Notes: generated by a model not told the origin, from the letters alone. Shown: positions 52,099 through 63,290, numbered from the stretch's first letter. The stretch: DNA of 64,000 bases from Doryteuthis pealeii (GCA_023376005.1 CM042152.1:73384815-73448814); one strand, 5' to 3'. Numbers and translations: made by a program.

Positions 52099-52137
52099 TT
52101 CTCAACTAGTTTTGACCTTAGGTCATCGTCAGGAGAA
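52099..52137 (-). ncRNA. Hammerhead-like fold with one core base changed (site E)
   Basis: On the minus strand, stem I UUCUC/GAGAA (5 bp), CUGACGA, a GACC/GGUC stem II, then AAAAC where GAAAC is required, a 2-bp stem III (AC/GU) and U-U at the cleavage position. The G12-to-A change should abolish catalysis. It looks like a decayed ribozyme. Confidence 0.5.
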
Positions 52138-52790
52138 AATTTCTTGTTTAAAGAAAATTGGTTATAGAGAGTTTTTTTAAAGGGGGCATTATAAAAGAAT
52201 TATAGAAATTGAAATATTTTTTTTGGGGGGTGACATTCTACTATAAACCGGGTAGAAGAGTGTATTAGTAGTAGCAAATCCATCTGTTCCGTGAAAAAAA
52301 CCACTTTGGGGTGGGTTCTTTTTGAATGCTCTTATATATGTGAGGGAGGGTTCTTGTATTGTTTATCTATATAACTTATAACATGTTACAAATCATTTTT
52401 ATATTACATATTGCTATTATATCATATTGTATAAAATAGATACAGATCATAAATAAATGACAGATAAATACATGCACCAAATGGTATCAACACGTAACAC
52501 AGTCAATTTGCATTGGCGTACTCGTGATGTTATTATATTGTACCACAAAGGCGTGGTACATTATTGGTCCACTACGTGTACCAGCAATACTTTCAAAGCA
52601 GATGCAATAAAGGAAATGTAGCAATGTCAGTGAGGAGAAACTGCAATTTGCGCAAAGTGGCAACGTGTTAATATGAAGAAAAGAACTTGTGGATTTTGCC
52701 CTTCCAGCCGAGCGTGTGTCCTAGGTATGACGTGAAACTGCATCTATTGATGAGGTTCCAATTCTGCAGATCTGGGGAGTATGAAGTAAA
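52138..52790. other. Non-coding, unidentified
   Basis: AT-rich sequence without an open frame or recognised repeat. A GTACCACAAAGGCGTGGTAC hairpin at about 52540-52559 is the only structured word. Confidence 0.4.
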
Positions 52791-52794
52791 GTAA

Positions 52795-53045
52795 GTAGAG
52801 TCGACGGAGTGGCCTATTGTCGGTATCAGCCACACAGCGAGGGAATCTATCCCCTTTACACTAGTGCTAGACCGAGGAGATTGTTTTTTCAGCATCTGAG
52901 GTGGAACGCCACACCTACCTTCAGCTCCTCATTTACCGCATAGATCCCAGTGCTACTCATACGCTGAGTTGGCAGGGCCGGTATCGAACCAGGAACTTTG
53001 CGATTCCTAGTCAAGTACTCTACCGACTGAGCTAAACCGGCCCTA
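52795..53045 (-). repeat. tRNA-derived SINE (Lys-type head), full length
   Basis: On the minus strand it begins GGCCGGTTTAGCTCAGTCGG (A box) with a B-box GGTTCGATACC. A body of about 180 bp follows, ending CGGTATCAGCC/ATAGGCCACTCC. Copies in the window: 63505-63755 (-), 57058-57300 (+), and fragments at 54600-54690, 55320-55425 and 56005-56180. The head resembles tRNA-Lys SINEs reported from octopus and squid; the exact family name was not checked. Confidence 0.82.
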
Positions 53046-53100
53046 AAGTATGAAGTACCCCTTTATTGCCATTACTCCCAGGTCCACTTTGACCCGGAGG

Positions 53101-53568
53101 GCTGACTTCTGATTTAGGTCGGAAAATTAAAATGGAATGTTTTTTGGTGGTACCCAATGACAGTTTAACTACAGTCTATGAATTAACATTTTGCGAATTG
53201 GGTTACAGTTTTAGGGGATTACGGTTGTTTTTAATTACGTATTGCTTAATAAAAAAGAACAACAAAAAACTCAAATTACTATACATTTAATGTTGAAAAA
53301 TATTTTTTAAACTAAGCTTAATTGAAATTATACATTGCAATACTAACACAAACAACTGTCTCAATAATAGATTCAATAATTAATTTTAATGGTTAATTAA
53401 ATGTATAGTAATTTGGGTTTTTTGTTTATTTTTTTTAAGCAATACGTAATTAAAAACAACCTTAATCTCCTAAAACCGTAACGCAAAATGTTAATTCATA
53501 GACTGTAGTTAAACTTTCATGGGGATCACCAAAAAACTTTCCGTCCTAAATCAGAAGTCAGCCAAAAA
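53101..53568. mobile_element. Fold-back DNA element with ~180-bp inverted ends
   Basis: The left arm (53101-53295) begins GGCTGACTTCTGATTTAGG and the right arm (53395-53568) ends with its complement. About 100 bp of AT-rich sequence lies between. No transposase. It shares GGTCGGAAAATTA near its end with the MITE in the histone arms. Confidence 0.75.
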
Positions 53569-53689
53569 TTGAATACCTATTAAGCATTAATAGAAATTAC
53601 GTCTTCGGCATGAAATAATCCAAGGATTGCCAGTTCAACCAACCAACCAACCAACATCCAGCAGAGCATAGAGTGACAAAAAAAAAAAG

Positions 53690-53995
53690 AATTCACAAAG
53701 TTAGAAAAATACCTGAACTTTACCAGAGAGCTGAAAAAAGGTGTGCAACATGATTGCGATGGTGATACTAATCGTAGTAGGAGCACTAGAACCTTTCTCA
53801 ATAAGCTGGAAAAAAGACTGGGGTGACTGAAGATCAGTGGAAGAATCGAAACCAACTAGACCAACTAGTACTGTTAAAATTTAACAAGAAAAATTCCTGG
53901 AGATGATAGGATACTTTTTGTCACTCATACCCTAGTGAAAGAAAAAAACACAAGATGGCGCTAGTGTGAAAAAGAAAACCTGCAGGGAGTGAAAA
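53690..53995 (+). repeat. LINE 3' tail remnant (family 2), diverged
   Basis: Matches the tail at 58990-59310 with many changes: the GAGAGCTGAAAAA, GTAGTAGGAGCACT and GATTGAAACC-type words occur in the same order. Ends in (AAT)n. Confidence 0.6.
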
Positions 53996-53999
53996 GGAA

Positions 54000-54599
54000 T
54001 AATAATGGAATATTTGGAGTGTTGGTTTCTTGAATATTAGGAATCAACGAAGCAAAACGAAATGCGATTAAAATTACGCAAAAGGTGCAGGTTACGGGTG
54101 GTTGGGCGGAGGGGTGGGGAGGGTGAACCACCCAAGCACGTCGTTCATTTTACGATGTCCCAACTGATCTTTATCCGATACTCTACGCTCCACGGCTATT
54201 CAGTATGTGTACCAAGTGAAAAGAAAGAGGATAGTTCTTCGCAGTAAGTAATAAAAGAAAAATCTTGCTCTATTCTCTTTCATCGAGGGATCGGTGAAAA
54301 AAAATATAGAAGAACGGAACGAAGGGGGTTGGGGGGAGGGGGGGGGTCTATAATTAACATTGATAACGCAGCCGCAGCGTAAAAAAAAAAAAAAAAAATA
54401 CCGTATCTCTTATAAATAAATAAATAAATAAATAACGTCCTGGCATTCCACAAGTTTGACAAGCAGCCCATCCCAGAGCCTCGACAACCTGTTACGCATA
54501 CATTACAGCCACCCTTCATCTCCCTTCGCCCACCCCCACACCCACTTTCTCCCCACCCACCGCTCTCTCAACCGCCCCCCTATACAAATACTAGTAATA
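54000..54599. other. Non-coding, low complexity
   Basis: G-rich (54325-54345), A-run (54380-54400) and AAAT-repeat (54415-54435) tracts, and a C-rich patch to 54590. No gene is supported. Confidence 0.45.
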
Positions 54600-54690
54600 A
54601 AGTAGGTAAAGTCAGTGGAGTGGCCTATTGTTGGTATAAGCCGGACAACGAGGGAGTCTATCCCCTTATCACTAGTGTTATATACCCGTT
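54600..54690 (-). repeat. SINE 3' fragment (Lys-type)
   Basis: Matches the tail of the SINE at 52795 (GGAGTGGCCTATTG and GAGGGAGTCTATCCCC). Confidence 0.75.
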
Positions 54691-54721
54691 CATCTCGGAT
54701 ATATATATATACATACCCAAC

Positions 54722-55000
54722 CACTCCGCACCAACAGGATGTGACACAAGGTCAATTTCTTAAGCGGAGTTTAACAGGTTTGAATTCAGAGTTTTCCTTC
54801 TCCTAGACCGGTTGCCTAACCAAGGTTAAAGAGCCCAATCTACCCTACTATTTACCCATAGCTGGAGGGAGAGTAGGATTCATACCTTTCCCAATGGTAT
54901 TAGCGCTAAGTGAAATGCAATTACCACGTCCAGGATTTGAACTCGGGGCGACGATTTCGTTTCCCATGACTTTAACCATTACACCACGCGCTTCCTTCGC
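54722..55000 (-). repeat. tRNA-derived SINE (same type as 1515-1738)
   Basis: Minus-strand head GGAAGCGCGTGGTGTAATGG, about 50 bp longer internally than the copy at 1515-1738 (extra GGTATTAGCGCTAAG segment). A 50-bp fragment of it recurs at 55060-55115. Confidence 0.82.
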
Positions 55001-55115
55001 TTTCTGTATATAAGATATTACCATGTTTCCCAGAAGACAAGACAGAGCTTATATTAATTTTCCTTCTCCTAGACTGGTTACCTAGTCATGGTTAAAGAGC
55101 CCAATCTGCCCTACT

Positions 55116-55319
55116 ATCTTGAGAACAACGATGCTTAAACGTCTACTCCCACTGACTTTCTGCCGGCAACTGCTAACTAAGCCTATTTTCCTTTCACACA
55201 GCTTCTACTTGCGGTTTTCGGGGGGGGGGGTCAAATAAAGCTTATCTCCTGAGTTATAACTCAATTCAAATTCTAGCTACACTACTTACACAATTTATTG
55301 GCTACCCATGAATTATGTA
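55116..55319. other. Non-coding, unidentified
   Basis: No gene; a G-run at 55221-55230. Confidence 0.4.
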
Positions 55320-55425
55320 ACACTAGCACTAGACCAGAAAGATTAATTTTGCATCTGAGGTGGAGCGCCACACCTACCATCAGCTCCCTACTTTATCGCA
55401 CAAATCCAAGCCGTGCTACTCACAT
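55320..55425 (-). repeat. SINE fragment (Lys-type body)
   Basis: Matches the central body of the SINE at 52795 (GAGGTGGAGCGCCACACCTACC). Confidence 0.7.
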
Positions 55426-55429
55426 CTAT

Positions 55430-55795
55430 TAATAATGGAGATTCACTTCCGGTTTTTGTCTGTAACAAAAATTACGTCACTGCTTATGTCACATTACCCA
55501 AAATCGTCATAACATAGAATAAATACACACAAAATTTGAACATGCAACATTAGACAGTCCTCATTGTTTTTTAAAACAAGTTTTAATAAATACATGACTG
55601 GTATTATATATTTATATATAGTTTGTTTTATTTTAATACATATTTAAAGTTTACATTTCAAATTGTTTTATTTTTTAATCCTTTAATGAATTTGATGATT
55701 TTACTTACTTAGGGTACAAACTCGCTGACATTGAATATTTACTCTCACCCCTCAGGCAATATATTTCAAAAATCTTTTTATTTTTTTTTTTTTGT
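55430..55795. repeat. Dispersed repeat (copy 2 of 2)
   Basis: Matches 3083-3470; see there. Confidence 0.75.
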
Positions 55796-55805
55796 ACTAG
55801 TTAAT

Positions 55806-55985
55806 AATAATGGAAATCAGGGGAAGAATTGAAACCATCCTGATAATAACATTGTTGAAATCTGCTAGAATACTCAGAAGAGTCCTGGGGACCTGAGGAG
55901 ACTTGTTGTCACTCAGACTCCAGTAAAAACCATCAGCTAACGCTGGTGGGAAAAACTCACATGGAATGAAATAATAATAATATAT
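55806..55985 (+). repeat. LINE 3' tail remnant (family 2)
   Basis: Last ~180 bp of the element at 58711-59310: ATCAGGGGAAGAATTGAAAC, then AGAATACTCAGAAGAGTCCT and (AAT)n. Confidence 0.75.
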
Positions 55986-56004
55986 TAGATGAAGCTATAT
56001 ACTA

Positions 56005-56180
56005 GTAAAGTCAACGGAGTGGCCTATTGTCGGTATCAGCTGAATAGCAAGGAAGTCTATCCACTTTTCAGTAGCGCTAAACCAGAGAGACTGTTTTGCG
56101 TCTGGGATGGAACGCCACACCTATCATCTGGGGAGTGTTGAGTATCCCTTTATTGTCACTACTCCCAGGTCCACTCTGAC
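56005..56180 (-). repeat. SINE fragment (Lys-type tail)
   Basis: Matches the 3' two thirds of the SINE at 52795, with a deletion in the middle. Confidence 0.7.
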
Positions 56181-56399
56181 CAGGAGTGGTAGTACCTTTG
56201 GGTTCTATCTATTGGTTAAATGTGGGAAAAATGAGTTTTAAAAATGTGTTAAATGATTTCAGTTAAAACATTTGAATACTCATCAAGCATGAATAGAACA
56301 AAACGTCTTCGACATGAAATAACCCAACAAGGGTTGACATGCCGTTATATCCAACCAAACCAAACCAAACCAAACCAAATCAAAGTTAATGTTTATGAC

Positions 56400-56880
56400 A
56401 ATATAGCTAGATATTACGTTTTGTTCTTTAAAATCCTCGTCCTGGGCATCGAAATTTAAACTAAATGCTGTTGGTATCCTTCCGTCTACGAGAGACGATG
56501 GAGTAGTGTCCATTTTTTGTGGAACTGCGTAGCCTGAGCGGTTTAGTATGGAGGATGAGCTGTTGCCCAGACAGCAAATCCCCCCTCTCCACTTGCCGCT
56601 GTGATCCAAAGGAAAGGTAAGAAGCCAATGCTGTTTGGCAGCGGTAGTGTCGTAGGAGTTGCTGGATTTCAGCAACACACCACCTTAGGGACTCCGGCTA
56701 CGGATTTGTTTTTCGGGGTTTACTCCCCTAATCCAAATCTGTAGTGAGTTGGTAATCCTAGTCTGATGGGGTTTTCTTTGGTGTTAATCCAAAACATAGG
56801 TCTTCCTGGCATAAATTAAATGTTATGCAACCATTTTACCCAGTTTGGCAATCAACTGACATTAATTCGCTTTATCTTTC
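56400..56880. other. Unidentified sequence with an internal mirrored word
   Basis: No long open frame. TCCGGCTACGGATTTG and CAAATCTGTAG near 56692-56742 form an imperfect hairpin. The composition (GC-richer than the flanks) suggests an old interspersed element that I cannot name. Confidence 0.4.
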
Positions 56881-57057
56881 ATAAACTAACGTTTGAAATA
56901 CCGGTTGTTTACCTCATTATATAATATCACCAAATAAAGTATAATACACAAGTTGTAAATTCATTCTTTATGTATTTACCCAACCCCTCTACAGGAACAG
57001 GATGCGACACATAGTTAAATTTTAAGAGAAGTTTAACAGATTTAACAGATTTACTAG

Positions 57058-57300
57058 AGTCGGGTTAGCTCAGTCAGTAGAGCGTTCGGCTAGAAACCAC
57101 AAGGCTCCTTAGTCGATACCGGCCATCGCGAACTTAGCATATGAGTAGCACAGGAATCTGTGCGGTAAAGTAAGGAGCTGATGGTAGGTGTGGTGGAGAT
57201 GCTAAAACAATCTCCTTTGTCTAGCGCTATTGAAAAGGGGATAGACTCCCTCGCTAACTGGCTGATACCGACTTTAGGCCGCCCCGACTACTTTACTTTT
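57058..57300 (+). repeat. tRNA-derived SINE (Lys-type), sense copy
   Basis: Head TTAGCTCAGTCAGTAGAG with a degenerate B box (AGTCGATACCGG), then the standard body. A 60-bp fragment of the other SINE type follows at 57300-57360. Confidence 0.8.
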
Positions 57301-57360
57301 ACCTTAAACTCCACTTAAGAAATTGACCTTGTGTTACATACTGCTCGTTCGGAGGGGTTG

Positions 57361-58364
57361 GTGAATATATATATGTCTGGCACACATGTGGTTTGAATAT
57401 ACTAGTATACTGAATACTGTATGATCCAGTATACAACATAATAACACTAACTACTACTAGTATTCTTACAGTTAATATGATGTGTGGCGCCTCAAGACGT
57501 CACTCGATTGGAGGCGCAATTGGGGTGGAGGGGAACGCTTGAATGAATTGTGTCACGGATATTACATTAGCGAGTCGTTAGAAATTCAATAACAGGTTGA
57601 AAATTGAACTCGAGAACGTTAACCAGACCCGAAACCCAAACAGAGTGTCGGGCCGGTGATAATTCGTCCCGGAGCAGGTCTCTTGTACTCCTTTCTGCGG
57701 AAAATTAACGGTCGGTCAGAGAGGTGATCCATCGAATGGTCATGTCAAGCCCTAGCACCTATATGATTGTCACAACCTTATTGTCTTTATGGCAAATCCC
57801 CAATACTTTTTATCATATATGTGCTAGTCGGCGGTGACTGAGGGTCTTATTGTCCGGGGTAAGACGTTAAACTGCGTCTAATGATGTAATTCCAATTATG
57901 GAGCTCTGGGGAGTGTGGAGTATCCGTTTATCGTAATTACTACCAGAACCTGTTAGGGTCCTATGTATGGGTTAAATAGAACCAAAAATTTAGTTTAGAT
58001 TTTTAAAAGAGAAGATATTTTGAATACCTATCAAGAATGATAATATATCCGGGTTAAGGGATATATTATGAAGTTGGTATTTTGGTATATTATCGCAGTA
58101 GTAGCTGGTGCATCGAATAGCAGTACGTCTTCCGAGCAGTCGTGGTGTAGTCTAGCGAGTAAGCTTAGGCTGGTAGGATTAGGCTATTGTACCACCACAG
58201 TGTCGAATATTTATACATGACACTGTCCAATCAGGTTATAGTGAGGGGGTACCAAGGTATTTACATATTCATTACATCAAATGAATAAAACAAAATCTCT
58301 ACGGCATAAAACAACCCAACGGGGGTTGATATGCCGTAAAATCTAGCAACCGACGATCATACCG
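57361..58364. other. Non-coding, no gene recognised
   Basis: Mixed-composition sequence without a credible frame. Phrases such as TCGGGCCGGTGATAATTCG near 57645 suggest decayed transposon sequence, but nothing is assignable. Confidence 0.4.
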
Positions 58365-58653
58365 CAATAAAGGAAAACAAATATAAGGATGAATACTTGG
58401 ACATCATCAGAGAGCTGATAGAAAGAAAAATAAACAGACCATAAAGGTGACTGTGATACTATTCATAGTAGGAGAACTGGGAACAATCTGAATGAACAGA
58501 TAGACTCGGAAAGATTGAAACCATCCACATTGCTGTGATCGATTATAGTACTGAGGAGGGTCCTGAAGAACTTAAGACACTAGCTGTTTCTTAGACTTTA
58601 GTGAAAAACCACCAATTACAAGCGGTGCAAAATGTTCGCAAAGTGTAATAATA

Positions 58654-58708
<55 letters not shown>
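58365..58708 (+). repeat. LINE 3' tail remnant (family 2) with long (TAA)n
   Basis: A diverged copy of the 59040-59310 tail, ending in a (TAA)n run (58650-58708). The next copy starts directly after that tail in the same orientation. Confidence 0.7.
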
Positions 58709-58709
<1 letters not shown>

Positions 58710-58710
58710 T

Positions 58711-59252
58711 GAGACTGTAAACCATATACTCTGCGAATGTAGCAAACTAGCACAACGAGAATACAAAACTAGACACGACTGGGTTGGGAAGGTGATCCAC
58801 TGGGAATTATGCAAAAAATTAAATGTTGACCATACAACAAAATGGTATATGCATAAACCAGAATCTGTTCTTGAGAACGAAACGCATAAAATTCTCTGGG
58901 ACTTTGAAATAAAAACGGATCACCTTATCCCAGCAAGAAGACCAGACCTAGTGTTGATAAACAAAAAGAAAGAACTTGTCAACTGGTGGATTTTGCAGTG
59001 CCAGTGGATCACAGGGCGAAGCTAAAGGAAAATGAAAAAATGGACAAATATCTGGACCTTGTCAGAGAACTGAAAAAGTTATGGAATATGAAAGTGAAAG
59101 TGATACCAATTGTAGTTGGTGCACTTGGAACAGTCCCAAAAGCATTAGAAAAGGGTTTGGAAAGTTTGGATATCAGAGGAAGGATTGAAACCATTCAGAA
59201 CACTGCACTGCTGCAATCTGCCAGAATACTCAGAAGAGTCCTGGAGACCTGA
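58711..59252 (+). pseudogene. LINE (family 2) ORF C-terminus, nuclease-like, frameshifted
   Basis: Reads TVNHILCECSKLAQREY (Cys/His-rich), then VLENETHKILWDFEI, RRPDLVLINKKK, a frame change near 59000, VDFAVPVDHRAK, and the end ILRRVLET*. The RRPDLV...VDFAVP pair has the shape of the PD-(D/E)XK nuclease carried C-terminally by R2/NeSL/Hero-type LINEs; this assignment is by motif only. RT is absent. It is followed by the non-coding tail to about 59310 and (AAT)n. Confidence 0.65.
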
Positions 59253-59310
59253 GGAGACTTGCTGTCACTCAGACTCCAGTGAAAGACCATCAGCTAACAC
59301 TGATGTGAAA

Positions 59311-59700
59311 ACTCAAAAATAATAATAACAGTAAGACAGCTGTTTGAACGCAAACCGTTATTTGCTTTGTATATACACATGGAGTTTATTTTTCTTAGTC
59401 AATTTTTCCTAAGGCTTACAAACGACGTACGAGAATTGAATGATTTTACAAGCAATAAAAAAACGAATACACTATAAATACTCTCGTTAGATTTCCTTCT
59501 TATCACGCTAAAAGATAGCGCTGTGAAATTTAGCACCAAGCGGGCATTAATGGTACTAAAGCAATTCTAATTACTCACGTAATTATATTCCAATCCTAAT
59601 TTGCTATAAGTACTCATTAGTTGAACAGAAATAATAATGAGGAAATTTGTATGGTGGAAATAGTTTAACAAAATACTAACATCCTACCCATCCCCACAAA
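59311..59700. other. Non-coding, AT-rich
   Basis: No gene or repeat recognised. Confidence 0.45.
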
Positions 59701-59775
59701 AAAGAATGAAAGAGAAAAAGAAAGAGAGTGGGGAAAGGAGGAAGCGAAAAAAAGATTATGTGAAAAGGTAGACAA

Positions 59776-59814
<39 letters not shown>

Positions 59815-59861
59815 TAAAAGAGACGAAGAAAGCAAAGATATGAAATGGTGGACAAAAAGGA

Positions 59862-59901
<40 letters not shown>

Positions 59902-59955
59902 AAGAAATAAGCAACAGACTGATTATAGCAATAACAGAATGAAAGAAAAACTATT

Positions 59956-59989
<34 letters not shown>

Positions 59990-60095
59990 TGAAAAGGTAG
60001 ACAAAAGAAAGAAAGGGAGAAGGAAAGAAAGAACAGAAAGAGAAAAAATAAAGAAAATAAAAAAGAAACCAAAGAAAAAAAATGATATGTTTTTG

Positions 60096-60126
<31 letters not shown>

Positions 60127-60419
60127 AGCGAAATATTGATAATAGCAATTACAGAATGAAAGGAAAAAATCTTCAGAATCAAAGAAAAAAGAAAAAGGGA
60201 GAAAAATCAAAAAAAGAAGATGAAAAAAAAAAAAGAAATGAAAAAAAGAAAGAAATAAAGAAAGAAAGAAAGACTGACAGAAAGAAACGAAGCAATAGAC
60301 TGATAATAGCAATTACAGAATGAAAGAAAAACACTTCAAAAAGAAAAAGAAAAAGAAAGAAAGAAAGAAAGTAAAAGAGACGAAGAAAGCAAAGATATGA
60401 AAAGGTAGACAAAAAAGGA

Positions 60420-60451
<32 letters not shown>

Positions 60452-60548
60452 AAAGAAAGAAAGAAAAAAATCAAAAAAGAAAACAAAGAAAGAAAGACAC
60501 TGGGGGAACGTGGAGGCGAAGAAAGAGATGATTGGAAAAGGTAAACCA

Positions 60549-60581
<33 letters not shown>

Positions 60582-60840
60582 TATAGCAATAACAGAATGA
60601 AAGAAAAACTATTAAGAAGAAAGAAAGAAAGAAAACAAAGATATGAAAAGGTAGACAAAAGAAAGAAAGGGAGAAGGAAAGAAAAAACAGAAAGAGAAAG
60701 AAAGAAAGAAAATCAAAAAGAAACCAAAGAAAAAAATGACAGGTTTTTGAGAAAAAAAGAAAGAAGGAGAGAAAGAAAGAACGAAAGAACGAAAGAGGGT
60801 AAAGAAAGAAATGAAGCAATATCCTCATTGTAGCAAGAAA
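59701..60840. repeat. (GAAA)n tetranucleotide tract with internal higher-order copies
   Basis: More than 1.1 kb of GAAA/AAAG units. A longer unit recurs inside it: AGCAATWACAGAATGAAAG near 59925, 60145, 60308 and 60584, and ATATGAAAAGGTAGACAAAAG near 59986, 60393 and 60642. The long open frames on both strands are products of the repeat and not genes. Confidence 0.92.
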
Positions 60841-61247
60841 GGAAGAAGAAAAACACGTGTCATCTTTTGTCTGTGCTTGTTCCCTCTGTTGAGGATTAAA
60901 ACATATCTTATCACTAACGGCCTTGGACAGATACATCAGAGACACACTTACGAGCAGTTTTCCCGGTCGAATTGGTGACGCATGCGTATCGGTGTTTGCA
61001 AGCGCAAGAACATGTGCGCCATTTAAATGTTATTGTACTTTTGTGTACTTAGACATCAGTAGCACTTAATCGCTTCAACGGGGGATAATGGGTAACGAGT
61101 TTAACTAGCAGCAATTATTATCGTACTAGCGGGACCTGTGGATATAGAACAGTATGATAATTTAACTATGACAACTATTACTTGTATATATAAAAGCTAT
61201 TGCGAAATAGTTCAATATGTAAAAATATAATAATCTTGATTTGAACA

Positions 61248-61248
<1 letters not shown>
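60841..61248. other. Non-coding
   Basis: No gene, SINE or LINE recognised. Confidence 0.4.
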
Positions 61249-61339
<91 letters not shown>

Positions 61340-61345
61340 ACACAG

Positions 61346-61381
<36 letters not shown>

Positions 61382-61410
61382 ATGTGTGTATGTGTGTGTG
61401 TGTGTGTGTA
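61249..61410. repeat. Compound (CT)n(CA)n(TA)n(TG)n microsatellite
   Basis: CT run 61254-61304, CA run 61305-61342, TA 61345-61365, TG 61366-61410. The CA...TA...TG part is a self-complementary array. Confidence 0.95.
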
Positions 61411-61509
61411 AAAATGGAATTGGAAATGAATCCGACAATATGAGGAAGAATGAATAAAGAAAAGAAAGAACAGAATGGATAATAAAAGACGAATTTAATC
61501 AATATCACT

Positions 61510-61770
61510 TACACATGTGTTTCGGTCAGTTCATCTCTGTGTACACGGTTCAACCTTTATTGAATCATTAGGATCATACAAGTGTTTTATAGCAGGAGAA
61601 AGTAGGTAGGTGGGTGAGTTTTGTGGTGAGAACCAATCAAATCTTTCCCTCACCACAAAACTTACCCACCTACCTACTTCCCCCTTCGATAAAACACTTG
61701 TATGATCCTAATGATTCAATAAAGTCTGAAGAAGCTGAATTCAACATTCCAGCGAAATATACTACACATT
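61510..61770. repeat. Fold-back with degenerate hammerhead cores at its ends
   Basis: Arms of about 85 bp (61548-61632 and 61642-61725) pair through CATACAAGTGTTTTAT and GTAGGTAGGTGGGTGAGTTTT. At the right edge CUGAAGA (61726-61732), a GCUG/CAGC stem and GAAA (61754-61757) form a hammerhead core without a proper stem III. At the left edge a minus-strand GAAAC followed by a 4-bp ACAC/GUGU stem III lacks the CUGA box. Confidence 0.55.
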
Positions 61771-62210
61771 TTTGTCTGAGTTTTGTTCTTTCATTCCTTA
61801 TTTTACCTTATATATAAATATAAAGGCCAGTTGTTTGTATATGTATGAACGGAGGAAACTTCGAAAATAAAACAATTAACGACAAATTAAATATATATAC
61901 ACATTAAATATCACCAGGGCTTGGTTTTTGAGGAAAAAATGATAGATATTGGATTTATATTCGTGAGGATAATTAAAAAATAAAATTAAAATTATAACAG
62001 CATGGAATTTTTTTTTCATTTAATATTTTAGATAGTAGATATTAACATTTCTTTTCAGAGTAGCTGGATCAATGCAAGATCTATTTTTTACTTAGGGATT
62101 TAAGATGGGCATCCCACGAGGATTCAACTCACGATTCAGTAATAATGGATCTGCGGGACTATTTTTTTAAATTTCCCCCTCTACCCAGGCGACGCCGGGT
62201 AGCCGCTGCT
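61771..62210. other. Non-coding, AT-rich
   Basis: No gene recognised. CCCAGGCGACGCCGGGTAGC near 62175 is typical of a common degenerate DNA-transposon end in many animal genomes, but the element cannot be named. Confidence 0.4.
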
Positions 62211-62211
62211 A

Positions 62212-62265
<54 letters not shown>
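62211..62265. repeat. (TA)n microsatellite
   Basis: Pure TA run. Confidence 0.95.
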
Positions 62266-62269
<4 letters not shown>

Positions 62270-62495
62270 AATGAAGAAAAACTCTAAATAAAAAACTCTA
62301 CAATAATTTATTTCAACCGTATTAATACGGTTGAAATAAATTATTGTAATGAAGCAAGTTTAGAGTTTTTCTTCATTTTCTAAATATCTTGCTCTGTCCT
62401 TCTACTCACTGGTATTAGGTACATTGAGCTCTCCTTATGGTCTACCTGCATCAGCTTGGTTAAACCACACATGGAAAGACCCTAACTACGGAAAA
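62266..62495. repeat. Inverted copy of the 4478-4820 fold-back
   Basis: 62355-62495 is the reverse complement of about 4478-4625. 62266-62360 forms a short fold-back (AATTTATTTCAACCGTATT with its complement). The ribozyme core of the 4737 copy has been deleted here. An A-run (62490-62513) and TA run (62515-62549) follow. Confidence 0.75.
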
Positions 62496-62512
62496 AAAAA
62501 AAAAAAAAAAAA

Positions 62513-62549
<37 letters not shown>

Positions 62550-62552
<3 letters not shown>

Positions 62553-62938
62553 AGGTCCATGATTTTCTGAAAATAGCTACTTTAATATTTTTTTATTAGA
62601 AATTACAAAAACAAGTTGTATGATGATTTTATACGTAAACATTTTTACGCTATCATCATAGTGAATGATAGAATTATAAACAGCAGATAAAAACCAATTC
62701 TGTGTCTTATTTCTGTTTATTAAGTTTAGATAGTTTGATAAGATATCTTGGTTCATTTACGCCGTTATCTACAGAGGTGACCGATTTTATTGAGATGGTT
62801 CTAGCATTGTTTTCGTATGACAATAGGAAGCAGTGTTTACAGTTTAACTTTTTTCTTTATATATATCAAGGTCATTCAATAAATAAGGCGAATTTTGCCT
62901 AAGGAGTTGACTATAAGAAGCACTGTTAATAGTTGCAT

Positions 62939-62940
<2 letters not shown>
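62550..62940. other. Non-coding, AT-rich
   Basis: No gene recognised. Confidence 0.45.

Positions 62941-62942
<2 letters not shown>

Positions 62943-63024
<82 letters not shown>
62943..63024. repeat. (TA)n(TG)n microsatellite
   Basis: TA run 62943-62981, then TG run to 63024. Confidence 0.95.
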
Positions 63025-63026
<2 letters not shown>

Positions 63027-63053
63027 TTAGGCAGCATTTTTTCTTGTAGGCAT

Positions 63054-63206
63054 ATATTGTTAAATAATGCAGCCATTTTCTGTCTGCAAGTTTTGTCTTT
63101 TGTTTATTCGTATTGCCGGATTATTTCTGTAATACAAAAATAATCCGGCAATACGAAAAAACAAAGGACAAAACTTGCACACAGAAAATGGCTGCATTAT
63201 TTAACA

Positions 63207-63210
<4 letters not shown>
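63054..63210. repeat. Fold-back, ~73-bp arms
   Basis: Arms 63054-63126 and 63137-63210 are reverse complements with about three mismatches (GCAGCCATTTTCTGT and ACAGAAAATGGCTGC, then CGTATTGCCGGATTATTT). The loop is about 10 bp. TA/TG tracts flank both sides. Confidence 0.8.

Positions 63211-63288
<78 letters not shown>
63211..63288. repeat. (TA)n microsatellite
   Basis: Pure TA run. A further TA run is at 63434-63472. Confidence 0.95.

Positions 63289-63290
<2 letters not shown>

Noticed and set aside
57058..57125. Possible true tRNA gene
   Set aside because: A- and B-box-like words are present but the acceptor stem does not pair and the SINE body follows; it is a SINE head.
59676..60945. 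Long open frames on both strands in the GAAA region
   Set aside because: They are translations of a tetranucleotide repeat (FFLS/KERK periodic peptides) with no independent signal.
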